Source of the DNA: Pycnococcus provasolii
Taxonomy: Eukaryota > Chlorophyta > Pseudoscourfieldiophyceae > Pseudoscourfieldiales
Assembly (NCBI GenBank): GCA_049487715.1
Contig: CP150548.1
Span: 310,001-374,000, forward strand
Reading direction: 5' to 3'
DNA length: 64,000 nucleotides
In this document: positions 1 through 9,426 of the stretch, piece after piece
How the letters are laid out: every line of letters begins with the position of its first letter
Numbering within the stretch: position 1 is the first letter of the stretch
Made by a program: the position numbers and the translations under genes
The notes under the pieces: generated by a model
The model's input: the letters and a program-made list of their open reading frames with translations, nothing else
What the model was told of the DNA's origin: nothing
Databases searched by the model: none

Positions 1-1065
1 CTCGCAACATGCCAGACACCGTCAGGCGGGTTCGGGGGAGGGCCAGGGCAACTTGCACACATGGCTTCCACGTACGCGGCGGTGTGCGCCCTCGCCACCA
101 TTGGAACGGACGAAGCACTCGCGGTCGTAGACAGACATGCCATGGCAAGCCTCATTTCCAGCCTCGTCGTTCCCAAGGAAAGAGGCGGCGGCATAGCGCT
201 ACAACTCGGAGGAGAGGTGGACGTGCGCGGCTGCTACACCGTGGTAGCTGTGTGCAAAATACTTGGAATCGACTGCGACAAGCTGAACCTGCGCGACGCC
301 GTCGTTGACTTCGTCGTGCGCAGCCAAACGTACGAGGGTGGTATCGCGGGTGAACCAGGTGCCGAGGCTCACGGAGGGTACACTTTCTGCGGCGTGGCGG
401 CGCTCGTCCTGCTCGGCGAGGCGAGGCGCCTCAATCTGCCCAAGCTGCTGGCATGGGCGGCAAGGAGGCAGTGTGACGTTACTGGTGGCTTCAACGGACG
501 CACGAACAAACTCGTCGACGCCTGCTACTCGTTCTGGCAAGCTGGCGTGTTCCCTCTCCTTTACCACGTGGCGCCCGAACTCACGGCTCAGGTGAAGGCT
601 CTCTCCAAAGTGCGGGGACCAGCGACGGCGTCGGCGGCTTCCATGCCCACGCCGATGAACTCCCACTCATCTGCTGCCACTGGCGTCTCCGCTACGCCTT
701 CGTCGGAATTTGTTGCAGACACGAGCGCAGGCAAGCTCATGGACATGCGCTTGCACCAGGAGATGCCTTGTGATGGAGCGTGCGCGATATACTCGAGCGT
801 TGCGAGCCAAGGCTGGGTTCTCGCGTGCTCGCAGCTAGAAGAAGGTGGATTCCGGGATAAGCCAGGCAAGGCACGTGACCTGTACCACACGTGCTACGCA
901 TTGTCTGGATTATCTGCCGCGCAGCACTTCCGCACTTCGGACGACAGCGCTCCGGCGATTTCCTATTTCGGCACGCCTCTGCTCGAGAGAACGGACGTGA
1001 TGCTGAACATTCTGGAATCGAAGGCTGAGTTTGCGCGCGCTTGGGTTGCAAGAAATCCTATGTAG
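1..1065 (+). CDS. FNTB: Protein farnesyltransferase subunit beta, 3' part (5' end outside window)
   Basis: Catalytic subunit of the cytosolic zinc enzyme that transfers farnesyl from FPP to CaaX cysteines. The frame is open to the left edge, and the codons before the first ATG (position 61) encode CQTPSGGFGGGPGQLAHM, matching the family's CQSPxGGFGGGPGQ segment, so position 61 is internal and the N-terminus lies upstream. The Zn-binding Asp and Cys are in KLVDACYSFWQ (codons at 517 and 523) and the Zn-binding His in KPGKARDLYHTCYALSGLS (codon at 886). Prenyltransferase barrel repeats (YEGGIAGEPG, HGGYTFCG) are clear. An Ala/Ser-rich insert of about 50 residues (nt 600-770) separates the two metal-ligand blocks. 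Family assignment is secure; the N-terminal third is not visible. Confidence 0.95.
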   Translation, partial: LATCQTPSGGFGGGPGQLAHMASTYAAVCALATIGTDEALAVVDRHAMASLISSLVVPKERGGGIALQLGGEVDVRGCYTVVAVCKILGIDCDKLNLRDAVVDFVVRSQTYEGGIAGEPGAEAHGGYTFCGVAALVLLGEARRLNLPKLLAWAARRQCDVTGGFNGRTNKLVDACYSFWQAGVFPLLYHVAPELTAQVKALSKVRGPATASAASMPTPMNSHSSAATGVSATPSSEFVADTSAGKLMDMRLHQEMPCDGACAIYSSVASQGWVLACSQLEEGGFRDKPGKARDLYHTCYALSGLSAAQHFRTSDDSAPAISYFGTPLLERTDVMLNILESKAEFARAWVARNPM

Positions 1066-1400
1066 CTAGAAAGAAGCTGAGATCCCTCATTCAGTAATGA
1101 AGTGTACTTTACTCTGTCCAGCGGTTGTCCATTCACACCATTCACTTTCACCATTCAGCCCATTCACCGGTGCCATTCACTGCGCGTTTTTGTACATTGC
1201 GCAGGTGATTTCGAATGTTGTATCACTCTATCAGGGCGCTTTTCGTTGGCGTCCGGCGTAAGAGCTCGGTAGTCTATTGAGGACAATAAATCGGGTACTT
1301 CTACTACTACTATTCTACTAAAAAAGATAAACATACAGTACATAAGAGTAGCCTTTCGATAGCTAGGCTGATGTACTTCGCACTTTGCTGTGCAATGGCC
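1066..1400. other. Intergenic, 3' flank of FNTB
   Basis: No gene seen. It holds two short motifs that recur downstream of other genes: 1089-1124 (ATTCAGTAATG to GTCCAGCGG) and 1226-1251 (CTATCAGGGCGC to CGTTGGCGT). Between them lies a run of loosely repeated CCATTCAC words (1128-1180). The MFS gene ends at 1401 on the other strand. Confidence 0.6.
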
Positions 1401-3086
1401 TCACGCTTCATTTTCTCGTACGTCGATGCCATGGCATACAAGCGCTGTGAGGGAGATGAGTTCAATCGCGGTGGCACCCATCACGAAGACTATGAGACTT
1501 TTTCCCACCATGTCGCCGGATTGTCCACCCAACGCACCGACGAGGCACGGGAGAGCCGCGGCGCCAATAGAACCTGCGCATCCAACGAGAGCCTGCTCCA
1601 TCGCAGTGGCAGACTTGCTGGCGCTGTGGCGCTTGCGCTTGCCCACAATTGCACATATGGAGATGAATCCTGCGGAACGGCCGATGCCGTACAGCGCCGC
1701 GCCAACATAGAGCGGAAAGCATCCGTCTCCGGGAAGATGCAGCGACTTCCATACCCCGCCCGCGTCGAATATCATGCTCGCGCCAATGCCGAGGCCTACA
1801 AGCAAGCTCGGGTATGACATCGCGAGAGCAGTCCACGGCGAATATCCGCGCGTCGCCGCGCCTAGAAAGATCATGCGCCCGAACGTGTAGGCGATCCAGA
1901 ATGTGCTGCCGAGAGCTCCTGAGACTCTCGGCGTCGCGTCGCACGCGTGTACCGCAGCCGAACCGACCCAGCTGCCGAACGAGATCTCGCTGCCAACGAC
2001 CATTACGCTGAACATCAGGCTAAGAGCAAGGCCGAGGTCGATGAGCTTGCACTTGCGCGCAGCTTTCGCCGAGTCGCGCGTTTCCGAGTCGCGCATCGGA
2101 TTACCTGCGAGTTCGTCGCTCGGCTCCGCGGCAAGCAGAGGCAGCGTGCTTTCGTTTGACAACGTGGACGACGCTTGAGACGGCACACCACTGGCCACCT
2201 CATCTCGCTCCGGAAGAAGGAACGAAAGCACGAACACGAGAGTTGCCGACGTTGCGAGGATGGCTGAAGCCTGGTCGAGCACTGCGATTCCAGCATCGCC
2301 CGCACCCGCCGTAGCGAGCGCGTTGCCAATCGAGTAGCCGCAGCCGAGTGCTGCGACGGCGGCGTACAGTGCGTCACTCTTGACGCGTGGCGGCGCGGTT
2401 GCAGGTGCAGCCTCGACGTCGTCGCCGCTGTCGTGCTGTGCAGCTTCATCCTTGGGATCAGGTGGGAAGAGCGAGACGGCGCAGGCGTTTCCGACGGATA
2501 TGACGGTGGAGATGCTCATGCCGCATATGGACCACAGCACGGCGAGTGGTATTAGCCTATACTTTTCGGGCCAATCTCGAACGAGCATCGCCATACGAGG
2601 CTGTGCCGCCGCGCCCGTTGCGTCCACGAAGAGCGCGACGCTGAGCATCGCGCGCAAGCTCGTCTTCACGCCGATTCGGTCGGATAGCGCGCCTATTAGT
2701 GGCGTGAAGAAAGCTGCCGCGACGCCGGCGATGAGGAACGAGGCTGACATTCTGTTTTCTCCCACGCCCGCTCGCGCGGCGAGTGCGGGCAGCGTGGGCC
2801 CGAAAGCTCCTGCGTGCAGGCCTATGGCGACGAACCCGGACCACACGCCAAGGACGACGGCCGCCTTTCGCGTGAGCCCCGAAGACGGGCCGTCCACCGC
2901 GTCGTCCGTCAACCCAACCGCGTCACCCAAAGGCCCCAATATTGGCGCGTGATTATGGTTGCTCAGACTACTACTACTAAGAGTTCTGTGTCTGCCACTG
3001 CTACCTGTACCACCACTGTTGATGACAGCATTGACATCAATGCCAGTACCAGCCGTCCACGGGATCCCATGCGCGGATGCGGCCAT
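1401..3086 (-). CDS. Major facilitator superfamily (MFS) transporter
   Basis: Predicted membrane transporter of about 560 residues; substrate unknown. Several hydrophobic helices are visible, and the loop between helices 2 and 3 reads GALSDRIGVKTSL, a good match to MFS motif A (G-x-L-[SA]-D-R-x-G-x-[KR]). A long hydrophilic loop (PPDPKDEAAQHDSGDDVEAAP) precedes a second membrane block, and another Ser/Glu-rich loop (about nt 2090-2210) separates the halves. The frame opens at 3263, but the first 59 codons are Ser/Arg- and Phe/Ile-rich and look like 5' leader, so the ATG at 3086 (MAASAHGIPW) is preferred. It is convergent with FNTB. MFS membership is likely; a closer family is not recognised. 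Confidence 0.8.
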   Translation of the reverse strand: MAASAHGIPWTAGTGIDVNAVINSGGTGSSGRHRTLSSSSLSNHNHAPILGPLGDAVGLTDDAVDGPSSGLTRKAAVVLGVWSGFVAIGLHAGAFGPTLPALAARAGVGENRMSASFLIAGVAAAFFTPLIGALSDRIGVKTSLRAMLSVALFVDATGAAAQPRMAMLVRDWPEKYRLIPLAVLWSICGMSISTVISVGNACAVSLFPPDPKDEAAQHDSGDDVEAAPATAPPRVKSDALYAAVAALGCGYSIGNALATAGAGDAGIAVLDQASAILATSATLVFVLSFLLPERDEVASGVPSQASSTLSNESTLPLLAAEPSDELAGNPMRDSETRDSAKAARKCKLIDLGLALSLMFSVMVVGSEISFGSWVGSAAVHACDATPRVSGALGSTFWIAYTFGRMIFLGAATRGYSPWTALAMSYPSLLVGLGIGASMIFDAGGVWKSLHLPGDGCFPLYVGAALYGIGRSAGFISICAIVGKRKRHSASKSATAMEQALVGCAGSIGAAALPCLVGALGGQSGDMVGKSLIVFVMGATAIELISLTALVCHGIDVRENEA

Positions 3087-3420
3087 GATATGACGATGGA
3101 TGGACCGGGACCCCCAAAACAAAACAATGAAAATGAAAATGAAAATGAATTGAAATGGAGCAGAGACTTCTCTTGAACGCAACGCAACGCGTCTTCTTCG
3201 AGAAGGTGAAGATGAAGAGGTCAAGAGGAAGTTCATAATAACGTCCCTCATGGACTTCTTCATCAGAGCAATTATTACAACTTATTTGGTAGTCTCATGC
3301 ACGCTGAACATTCTCTCATCAGGTTGAGGAGCCGTGGAGTTCGAGACTTCACTTCATCATCAAGCAGGAAGCAGGAAGAAACACTCCATGGTGCAAAGCT
3401 TGCCATGGTCATGGTGGCTT

Positions 3421-3549
3421 GCCATGGCACTGGTGCTGGTGATGGTGCTGGTGATGTTGCTGATCATGTTGCTGGTTGGTGATGGCACTGGTGATGTTGC
3501 TGGTGATGGTGCTGGTGATGGTGCTGGTGCTGTTGCTGGCTGGTGATGG
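3421..3549 (+). repeat. Minisatellite of GATGGTGCTGGT-type units
   Basis: Tandem 6/12-bp units of GATGGTGCTGGT and GTGATGTTGCTG, imperfect, over about 130 bp. It lies in the gap between the MFS gene and the GT77 gene, 280-410 bp before the GT77 start. A second small array of AGCTCTCAC (three units) follows at 3640-3671. The open frames through it are repeat artefacts. Confidence 0.8.
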
Positions 3550-3829
3550 TCAATACGACTGCCATGCATGGTCAGTACAGTCCTATCTTACAGTACGATC
3601 GGTCTCGCAAGGGACTGTCTGTGAGCCTCGCCTCGCCTCTCAGCTCTCACAGCTCTCACAGCTCTCACAGATGGTAGCTTCCTACCGTGAAGGTTGCGTG
3701 CGGCCTACTACCTGTACCTTTACCCGGTAGGTTACCGTAGTCGGCCGCGTCCGCCAAACGTACTGTACGCTTGCCATTTTTCCGGGAGCGATCTCTCCTC
3801 TACTCTTCTAGGACGTATATCTTTTCGTC

Positions 3830-5935
3830 ATGACGACGACCACACCCTCCGCCTCCGCGTCTGAGAGCACGCGCAATGCGGAAACCGTTGCGTCGTACAC
3901 GCCGAGAACGGCTGTCGTGCTCGCGGTGGCCGCCTTCTTCGTCGTCTTCTTCATGCCCATCGCCTTATTCGCACACACGACGATACGACCCATCGCGTAC
4001 GCTGTGCAAGACAGACTGGGAATGACAAAGACAAACAGTTGGCAATACCGACAGCAGGCTAGCGCAACGCCAGAGCGTACATCACACGACGAGGGGGGAC
4101 TGTCGCAACAAGCTGACTTGCCAACAGCAGAGAACGCGTTGGAAAGCACGGCGGAGGAGTCGCCAGGCGAGGACACTGTACAAGACACCGAATGGGCCAC
4201 CACCGCCACCACCGTCACCACAAAATCAACAACAGCAGCAGCAACAACAACGAAGGCACTTGCGCCAACAGCGACGCTCAGGGAGACTCTCGATGCACAC
4301 GCAGCGCCAGACGCGGAAATCGTCGTCACGTGGGTGAACGCAGCGTACTTGGACTTTGCCGAGAACTTCGTCAAGCTGCTCGCGGCTAGCGGGCACGCCG
4401 CTGTCTTCGTCGCGAGCATGGATGACGAAGCGAGCGCGGCGCTGGTGCGTTTGGGCATTCCAACGTTCAAAATGCCCCTCGCCGACCGTATCCAGCAGTC
4501 TGGCAGCGACCTGGGCTGGGGCTCGCCGCGCTTCCACCTCATGGGACGCGCCAAGGCTGCGCTACTTCGCGAGATTCTCAGCGCAGGACGTACCGTGTGG
4601 TTTTGCGATGTCGACGTCGCTTTCCTGCGATCACCCGACGACTGGCTGAAGGAGCAGACGGACGAGGTGAAAAACGCGGATGTGTTGGCATCCTCGGACC
4701 ACCTGAAAAGCTCAACCGAGGAGGGCGACGAGGGACTCGAGTGGAACTTCGAGGCTGCGGCGCCGATGAACATCGGGATGATGCGATTCCGACCAACCGA
4801 CGGCGCCACCAAGTTCGTGGACGCGTGGATCAGTGCGATCGAGGGTGACGCAAACTACTGGGACCAAAACGCATTCAACGATCTCGTGCGCGTTGGCGTG
4901 GACATGAAGTATAGACCAAAAGTCCCGAGCCAGCCACGCGTCTTTCGTGGACATGGTGGACAAATTGGCGTCGGCATCTTGCCAGTTAGTGTCTTTGCCA
5001 ACGGGCACACATTCTTCGTCTCACGTCTTCACGAAATGCACAAAGTTAAGCCGGTCGCGGCGCACGCGACGTTCCAGTACTGCGGTACGGAGGGCAAGCG
5101 GCATCGTTTCCGCGAAGCGAAGCTGTGGCGCGTCGACCCACAGGAGTACTACGACCGTCCCGGTGGGTTTCTCAGCCTAAATCTCAATGTGGACAAGGCG
5201 GCGGCGGAGGCTGCTGCCACAACCTACAACGGCAAATTGGCGACGGTGAAGCCTCACTTTGATGTGGTGCATGCGCAGCTTCGCCAGATTCGAGACGCCA
5301 TGACGATCGCGGTCGCACTTGGGCGGTCTCTCGTCGTGCCTCAGCTGCTCTGTCCACTGGACAGGGTGTGGTTCGCGCACACGGGAGTGTTCCCTGGTTC
5401 CGCGCTGAAGCTGCCGTTTGCTTGCCCTCTGGACCACGTCCTAGAAGTGGACGTGCTGCAGCGCGAATCGCTACCAATGGATCACTTCGGCCCTCCGATT
5501 TCCATTCGCGAGAGCAGCTTCCTGGAATCCGCGAGGATGAAGCCTCACTGGGTCACGCGGACTGAGGTCACGATTTGTGACGAGTCAGATTCCGATTGCG
5601 TTGGTGATGACAACACCAAGGCAAGCGTGCGCGTTCCCGCCAACCTAACGGACGAAGGTTGGCGTAGGGTACAGCGCGAGAGCTTTCAGGATGTTCGAGT
5701 TGTTCATCTGCGAGATGTTCCACCTTTGACTTCTTTCGCAGGCTTCGAGGACTCGGTGGCGTCCAATCGTTTTCGCGAGCGTTTGAAGATGAGCGGCGGG
5801 CCGTGGGGTCAAATTGTGCGCAACCAAGGTGCAGGGCATATATGGTACGACCTATATCACGACACTGCGCCATTCACGGATCGGTTCGGTCGTGCGCGCG
5901 AAGGCCCCTGGGAGCCTCGTCCAGGCGACGCGTGA
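3830..5935 (+). CDS. GT77-type glycosyltransferase, XEG113/RRA-like arabinosyltransferase family
   Basis: Type II membrane protein of 701 residues: a short cytosolic N-terminus, one helix (AVVLAVAAFFVVFFMPIALF, residues about 28-47), a Ser/Thr/Glu stem, then a nucleotide-diphospho-sugar transferase domain (about 155-420). The DxD motif is in WFCDVDVAFLRSP (D260-V-D262), followed by NIGMMRFRPT and YWDQNAFNDLV, all typical of the family. In plants XEG113 and RRA proteins add arabinose to hydroxyproline-rich extensins in the Golgi. The C-terminal half (about 460-700, KPHFDVVHAQLRQIRDAMTIA) resembles the C-terminal extension of XEG113. An extensin-type substrate is inferred and would fit the Pro-rich surface proteins in this window. 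Confidence 0.88.
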   Translation: MTTTTPSASASESTRNAETVASYTPRTAVVLAVAAFFVVFFMPIALFAHTTIRPIAYAVQDRLGMTKTNSWQYRQQASATPERTSHDEGGLSQQADLPTAENALESTAEESPGEDTVQDTEWATTATTVTTKSTTAAATTTKALAPTATLRETLDAHAAPDAEIVVTWVNAAYLDFAENFVKLLAASGHAAVFVASMDDEASAALVRLGIPTFKMPLADRIQQSGSDLGWGSPRFHLMGRAKAALLREILSAGRTVWFCDVDVAFLRSPDDWLKEQTDEVKNADVLASSDHLKSSTEEGDEGLEWNFEAAAPMNIGMMRFRPTDGATKFVDAWISAIEGDANYWDQNAFNDLVRVGVDMKYRPKVPSQPRVFRGHGGQIGVGILPVSVFANGHTFFVSRLHEMHKVKPVAAHATFQYCGTEGKRHRFREAKLWRVDPQEYYDRPGGFLSLNLNVDKAAAEAAATTYNGKLATVKPHFDVVHAQLRQIRDAMTIAVALGRSLVVPQLLCPLDRVWFAHTGVFPGSALKLPFACPLDHVLEVDVLQRESLPMDHFGPPISIRESSFLESARMKPHWVTRTEVTICDESDSDCVGDDNTKASVRVPANLTDEGWRRVQRESFQDVRVVHLRDVPPLTSFAGFEDSVASNRFRERLKMSGGPWGQIVRNQGAGHIWYDLYHDTAPFTDRFGRAREGPWEPRPGDA

Positions 5936-6001
5936 AGCTGCGCCAGCGTATCGTCTACAATAAGTTGATGTAGCATATGATAACGTTCACTCTAAGGTTA
6001 G

Positions 6002-6411
6002 GTCACCACCCGACAGTCACGTGCGAGAGGTTTTGCGGCTGGTTTTGACTTCGCTGACCTCGTCCCGGACCGTTCGAGCCAGATCGTGTGTGGTTCACGA
6101 GCCGACCCGTGGGAAGACACACGGGAACTTTCGCCGGTAGTATCGAGCCTACTGGAATCAGAGTTGTGTGCCCTCCGCAGGCGATGAGCATGACATTCAA
6201 TCGCCAAGGTGAGGTGAAAAAGTTCACCGTGGGAGCTGTTATGGATCGCACGGCTGAGAACAACACCGGTGGCCTTGGTGGTATGTTTGCCTTCTTCTAC
6301 GCGGTCGGTTCTCCGCTCCCCTTCCCAGAGGCGAAGCCATGGAAGATGTCGAAAAGATATCGCTTCTTCACGGGCCTTGGGCGTATTTTCGGCGGCGGCG
6401 GCAGCAAGTAA
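6002..6411 (+). pseudogene. NTF2/SnoaL-like protein, C-terminal remnant with a one-base frame break
   Basis: The frame from 6061 encodes PFEPDRVWFTSR, then GTFAG, PPQAMSMTFN and AENNTGGLGGMFAFFYAVG, PLPFPEAKPW, a pattern I recognise from algal SnoaL/NTF2-like proteins. The preceding residues (GFDFADLVPD) lie in the next frame (6002-6070). The frames meet at GGAC/CGTTCG near 6070, where one missing C explains the switch. The N-terminal half of the family is not found, since only 66 bp separate this from the GT77 stop. It could be a truncated pseudogene, a gene whose first exon lies elsewhere (TTAG at 5998-6001 could be a splice acceptor), or an assembly error. Family recognition is from memory. 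Confidence 0.6.
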
Positions 6412-6807
6412 GCTTTTATTTGATTTTAATGTAATGATCTTTTTTTTAATTCATATCTTTGAAGAATTTCCGTCGTCGCTCGTCGTTCATCCAAGCATAT
6501 CTCGAAAGGTTTGCTACGGGCAGAGCTACGCGACACCACCTAGATTTCTTCCAACCGGTTTGCAAGTTCCAACATACGTTTAATACCTAGGTTCGCTCAT
6601 TTAGTAATGGAACGTAGTTTACTTTGTCCAGCGGGGGTCGCCCATATCTCTAAGTGCACTACTACTACTACCCGCTGTACGATAAACTGAACTCGCTTCG
6701 TGTTGTTTATGTATGTTGTTTGAAAATTCCAAAAATGTGAATGAAAGGTAACACCAACAACTTGGACTTCAAAGAAAACACCTTCTTCATTCATTGTCAT
6801 CAAATCA
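6412..6807. other. Intergenic between NTF2-like remnant and membrane ORF
   Basis: No gene seen. It is T-rich near 6415-6470. At 6599-6635 it holds a copy of the 3'-flank motif (ATTTAGTAATGGAA to TTTGTCCAGCGG), in sense orientation to the NTF2-like remnant. Confidence 0.55.
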
Positions 6808-7554
6808 TCAAAAACGTATTTGGTCTATGGGCCGTAAGGCGTCGCCACGCATGTCCAACATGAAAATATCGGACTTCGATTTTGGAGGGAGCATCCGATC
6901 TCGAGGCGTGTGCGTAAACTGCAACCCATCCCGCAAGGCATTTTCGGCACGATCAGCACGCAACTTCTCTTTGTGTAATAGCTCGTGTACCGATTTATTA
7001 ATACCCCAGTCCCTGCATCGCACCAAGTTTTGCAGCAAGTGAAAAATCGTGAGAATGAGACTCGTGAAGCCTGTCACCTTGTCGATTGGTTCCCCTCCAA
7101 CATTCCAATGGAAAAGGAATGCCAAAGTGATGACAGCCTGAGCAAGATCCTCCAAAATACTCATACCCATGCCCCATCTGCGCATCCACGAAGGTGGGGG
7201 TATGTCAGGCTCACGGCCGTCGATAGGCTTAAACCATGGTAGAAGGTCAATCAACTCAATCTCCAGAGGAACCAAAAACACAGTCTCGAATACCATCACG
7301 GATGTGTTCAGATAGTAGAGCAAACCACATGGGCATTTGGAACGACGAGTATCCTTCATCCACTGGTGCATCTGCTTGCGTCGACGGTTGAGTACGACCG
7401 ACCACGGAATGAATGTCATCACGTAGCTGAAGATGAGGAAGAATGCATTCGCGACAGCCAGGTGGTATACCACACATTTAGCTGGACGGTCATGATTCAT
7501 GAACCACGTGCACGACCCGTTACGATACGTCACATGATCAGGACGCTCGAGCAC
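6808..7554 (-). CDS. Multi-pass membrane protein of unknown family
   Basis: I do not recognise this protein. It has about four hydrophobic segments: VVYHLAVANAFFLIFSYV, YLNTSVMVFETVFLVPLEI, SILEDLAQAVITLAFLFHW and FTSLILTIFHLLQNLV. A Cys-containing leader (YRNGSCTWFMNHDRPAKC) comes before them and a charged C-terminal tail after. The codon at 7554 is GTG; the first ATG is at 7500, and the frame stays open further upstream, so an upstream exon is possible. Its 5' part overlaps, on the other strand, the frame leading into the Pro-rich surface protein, so at least one of the two 5' ends is wrong as drawn. Confidence 0.5.
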   Translation of the reverse strand: MLERPDHVTYRNGSCTWFMNHDRPAKCVVYHLAVANAFFLIFSYVMTFIPWSVVLNRRRKQMHQWMKDTRRSKCPCGLLYYLNTSVMVFETVFLVPLEIELIDLLPWFKPIDGREPDIPPPSWMRRWGMGMSILEDLAQAVITLAFLFHWNVGGEPIDKVTGFTSLILTIFHLLQNLVRCRDWGINKSVHELLHKEKLRADRAENALRDGLQFTHTPRDRMLPPKSKSDIFMLDMRGDALRPIDQIRF

Positions 7555-7566
7555 CTCGTTTTCCAG

Positions 7567-8268
7567 CCACGTCCTCGTTCCTGTGTCTCCTATTCGTCCA
7601 ACGCCACCCGCCGCAGCCTGCCATTCGGCAATGTGACTCTGAATGTTCGAATCACCGCTCCCGAATCATTCTCGGAGGCGCTAGTTGATTCCATCAACAC
7701 TGGCAACGTACTGGGAGGTTTCGACAACCGCATTTCGTCAACGCTGGCTGAGATGGGCTTGACGGGTCTGCAAGCTATCATTGGGAAAGCTGCGGCAATC
7801 GATAAGGTAAGTCCACCACCACCTCCCTCACCACTACCACCGCCGCCAATGCCGCCACCGCCGCCGCCTCCTTCGCCACCGTTGCCCCCCAGTCCCCCAC
7901 CGCCAAGCCCAGCACCCCCACCACCTCCACCACCTCCACCACCTCCACCACCTCCTTCTCCCCCCATACCGCCTGTTTCAACTGGTAAAAACATGAACCA
8001 GGCGCATGTCGCCATGATTCTCTCGAGCGCGATTCCATTAAGTGTCATGGCTTTGGCTGTTAGCGCATACATGGGATACAGGATATTTGTTGACTGGAAA
8101 GGACGCAAGAAAATCAAAGGGGTAGGCCAGCTTGGTCGGGCTTCCTCACTCAGTTTCATGAATTTGTTTAGCACGAGCATGAGGAACGCTGCCTACGACA
8201 CCGAAGATTCGTCATACTCTTCTTCGCATGTGCAAGACACGAATGACGTGGAGTCCAAAGGAGAGTAA
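7567..8268 (+). CDS. Pro-rich single-pass surface protein, C-terminal part (5' end unresolved)
   Basis: Extracellular segment (VTLNVRITAPESFSEALVD), then a hinge of about 55 residues of SPPPPP type (nt 7811-7970), one membrane helix (HVAMILSSAIPLSVMALAVS) followed by YMGYRIFVDWKGRKK, and a Ser/Asp-rich cytosolic tail. This resembles the modular surface proteins of green algae. The frame continues upstream to about 7366 across the opposite-strand membrane gene, with no convincing start. TTTTCCAG at 7559-7566 could be a splice acceptor, so earlier exons or truncation are possible. A GTAAGT at 7807 could be a donor, but the Pro-rich stretch stays in frame and looks coding. Function unknown. Confidence 0.55.
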   Translation, partial: PRPRSCVSYSSNATRRSLPFGNVTLNVRITAPESFSEALVDSINTGNVLGGFDNRISSTLAEMGLTGLQAIIGKAAAIDKVSPPPPPSPLPPPPMPPPPPPPSPPLPPSPPPPSPAPPPPPPPPPPPPPPSPPIPPVSTGKNMNQAHVAMILSSAIPLSVMALAVSAYMGYRIFVDWKGRKKIKGVGQLGRASSLSFMNLFSTSMRNAAYDTEDSSYSSSHVQDTNDVESKGE

Positions 8269-8391
8269 GCCTAACAAGGCACAGGGACGCGGCACGAGTG
8301 AAATGCAGGACTTGCTCAAGGAAATTTCAATTCTTTACTCTTTTGTTACATCATTATATATTAAAGCTTTTGTATTACATCATAGAATATC

Positions 8392-8712
8392 TCAGACTTC
8401 GTCTTTATCTGGATTAAAAAACGAGCTAGCCGTGACCTTGCCTTTAAGAAACTGCGTAAGGCGTTTCTCGCCAGGACTCGGCGTGTCGGATGGGCTCGGT
8501 TCTTCAGAATCAGCCACGGCGAGCGGGTTGTTGGTAGTGCGCGTCGACGAGGATGGCGTATCATCCTCTTTTTGACTCTCCTCCATGGCGATAGAGGCGC
8601 TTGATTCACGGCCTTCTTGAACGCGGCCGTCTTTGTCCTCAGGCGTTGATGACGACGCAGTCTTTCCCTTGACGTCCGTGTGCCGTGGCAGACGAAGGGA
8701 CACCCACTTCAT
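8392..8712 (-). CDS. Possible small Ser/Glu-rich protein or terminal exon
   Basis: Open frame of 106 codons, rich in Ser, Glu, Asp and Pro (TASSSTPEDKDGRVQ, DSEEPSPSDTPSPGEKR), ending FFNPDKDEV. Its composition is protein-like and resembles a cytosolic tail, but there are no recognisable domains and no neighbouring exon could be joined with confidence. It converges on the Pro-rich surface protein with a 123-bp gap. Confidence 0.3.
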   Translation of the reverse strand: MKWVSLRLPRHTDVKGKTASSSTPEDKDGRVQEGRESSASIAMEESQKEDDTPSSSTRTTNNPLAVADSEEPSPSDTPSPGEKRLTQFLKGKVTASSFFNPDKDEV

Positions 8713-9192
8713 TCGTCGGTCGTTCCGTTTACGGAGTCAAATTAAACGTGAACGTATCCGCGGGTGCATTCCACCTCTCGATGGCGTACTACGCCGTGGC
8801 CGGCGCTTGACAAATTCATCAAGTTTGTTTCTAATTCCTCGATCAAACAAACACGACGATCCTTTATGGTTGATTGTATACATAAATGCGATGGAAATTT
8901 TCTAACACAACACTTTCTTTCTTTTGAAACACACGCCAATGTTATAAAATTAAAATCAGGTGTTTCGCGCTTCTTGCGCATCATCATGTGCAAGATAGAG
9001 ATGCGCCACCGTGTGTTCTACTGTACTAGTAGAGAGACACCTGCTGTAACTAGTTTTGTAAGATTCGAATGTACAGGTAGTTGAAATTTTGAATGTTGTT
9101 GATTGGTGATTACACACAAAAGAAAACACAAACTGTGGTGATTCTTTTCTTGGCTGCAAGAAATTTCAAAAAAAAACGTGTTTGTCACCAAA

Positions 9193-9234
<42 letters not shown>

Positions 9235-9426
9235 TCTCTCTCTCTCTCTGCTAGCATTCCTTCTGCTATTGTGCTTATTCCTGCTCACTCAGTAGTGGAT
9301 GAGGACGGCAAAACTGGTCAAAAATGCCGACTACTACTCGCTCGTCGTCAGCGGATTATTATCTCCATCCTCACGTAGATCGTGATTTAAGGCTTGTTTT
9401 TTTTTTCCTTTTTTGGGTTTCTTCTC
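8713..9426. other. Intergenic with compound microsatellite
   Basis: No convincing gene. It contains a compound dinucleotide tract at 9195-9251: CT repeats, then about 15 TG units, then TC repeats. T-rich sequence (9397-9415) lies just downstream of the LRR gene's stop. Confidence 0.55.

Noticed and set aside
7807-7970. Intron starting at GTAAGT that would remove the Pro-rich hinge
   Set aside because: The segment is in frame, strongly SPPPP-patterned and like other hinges in this window; it is kept as coding but not excluded.
9178-9378. Plus-strand frame through the TG/CT microsatellite
   Set aside because: Its content is only the repeat translated (SLSLCVCVCV).
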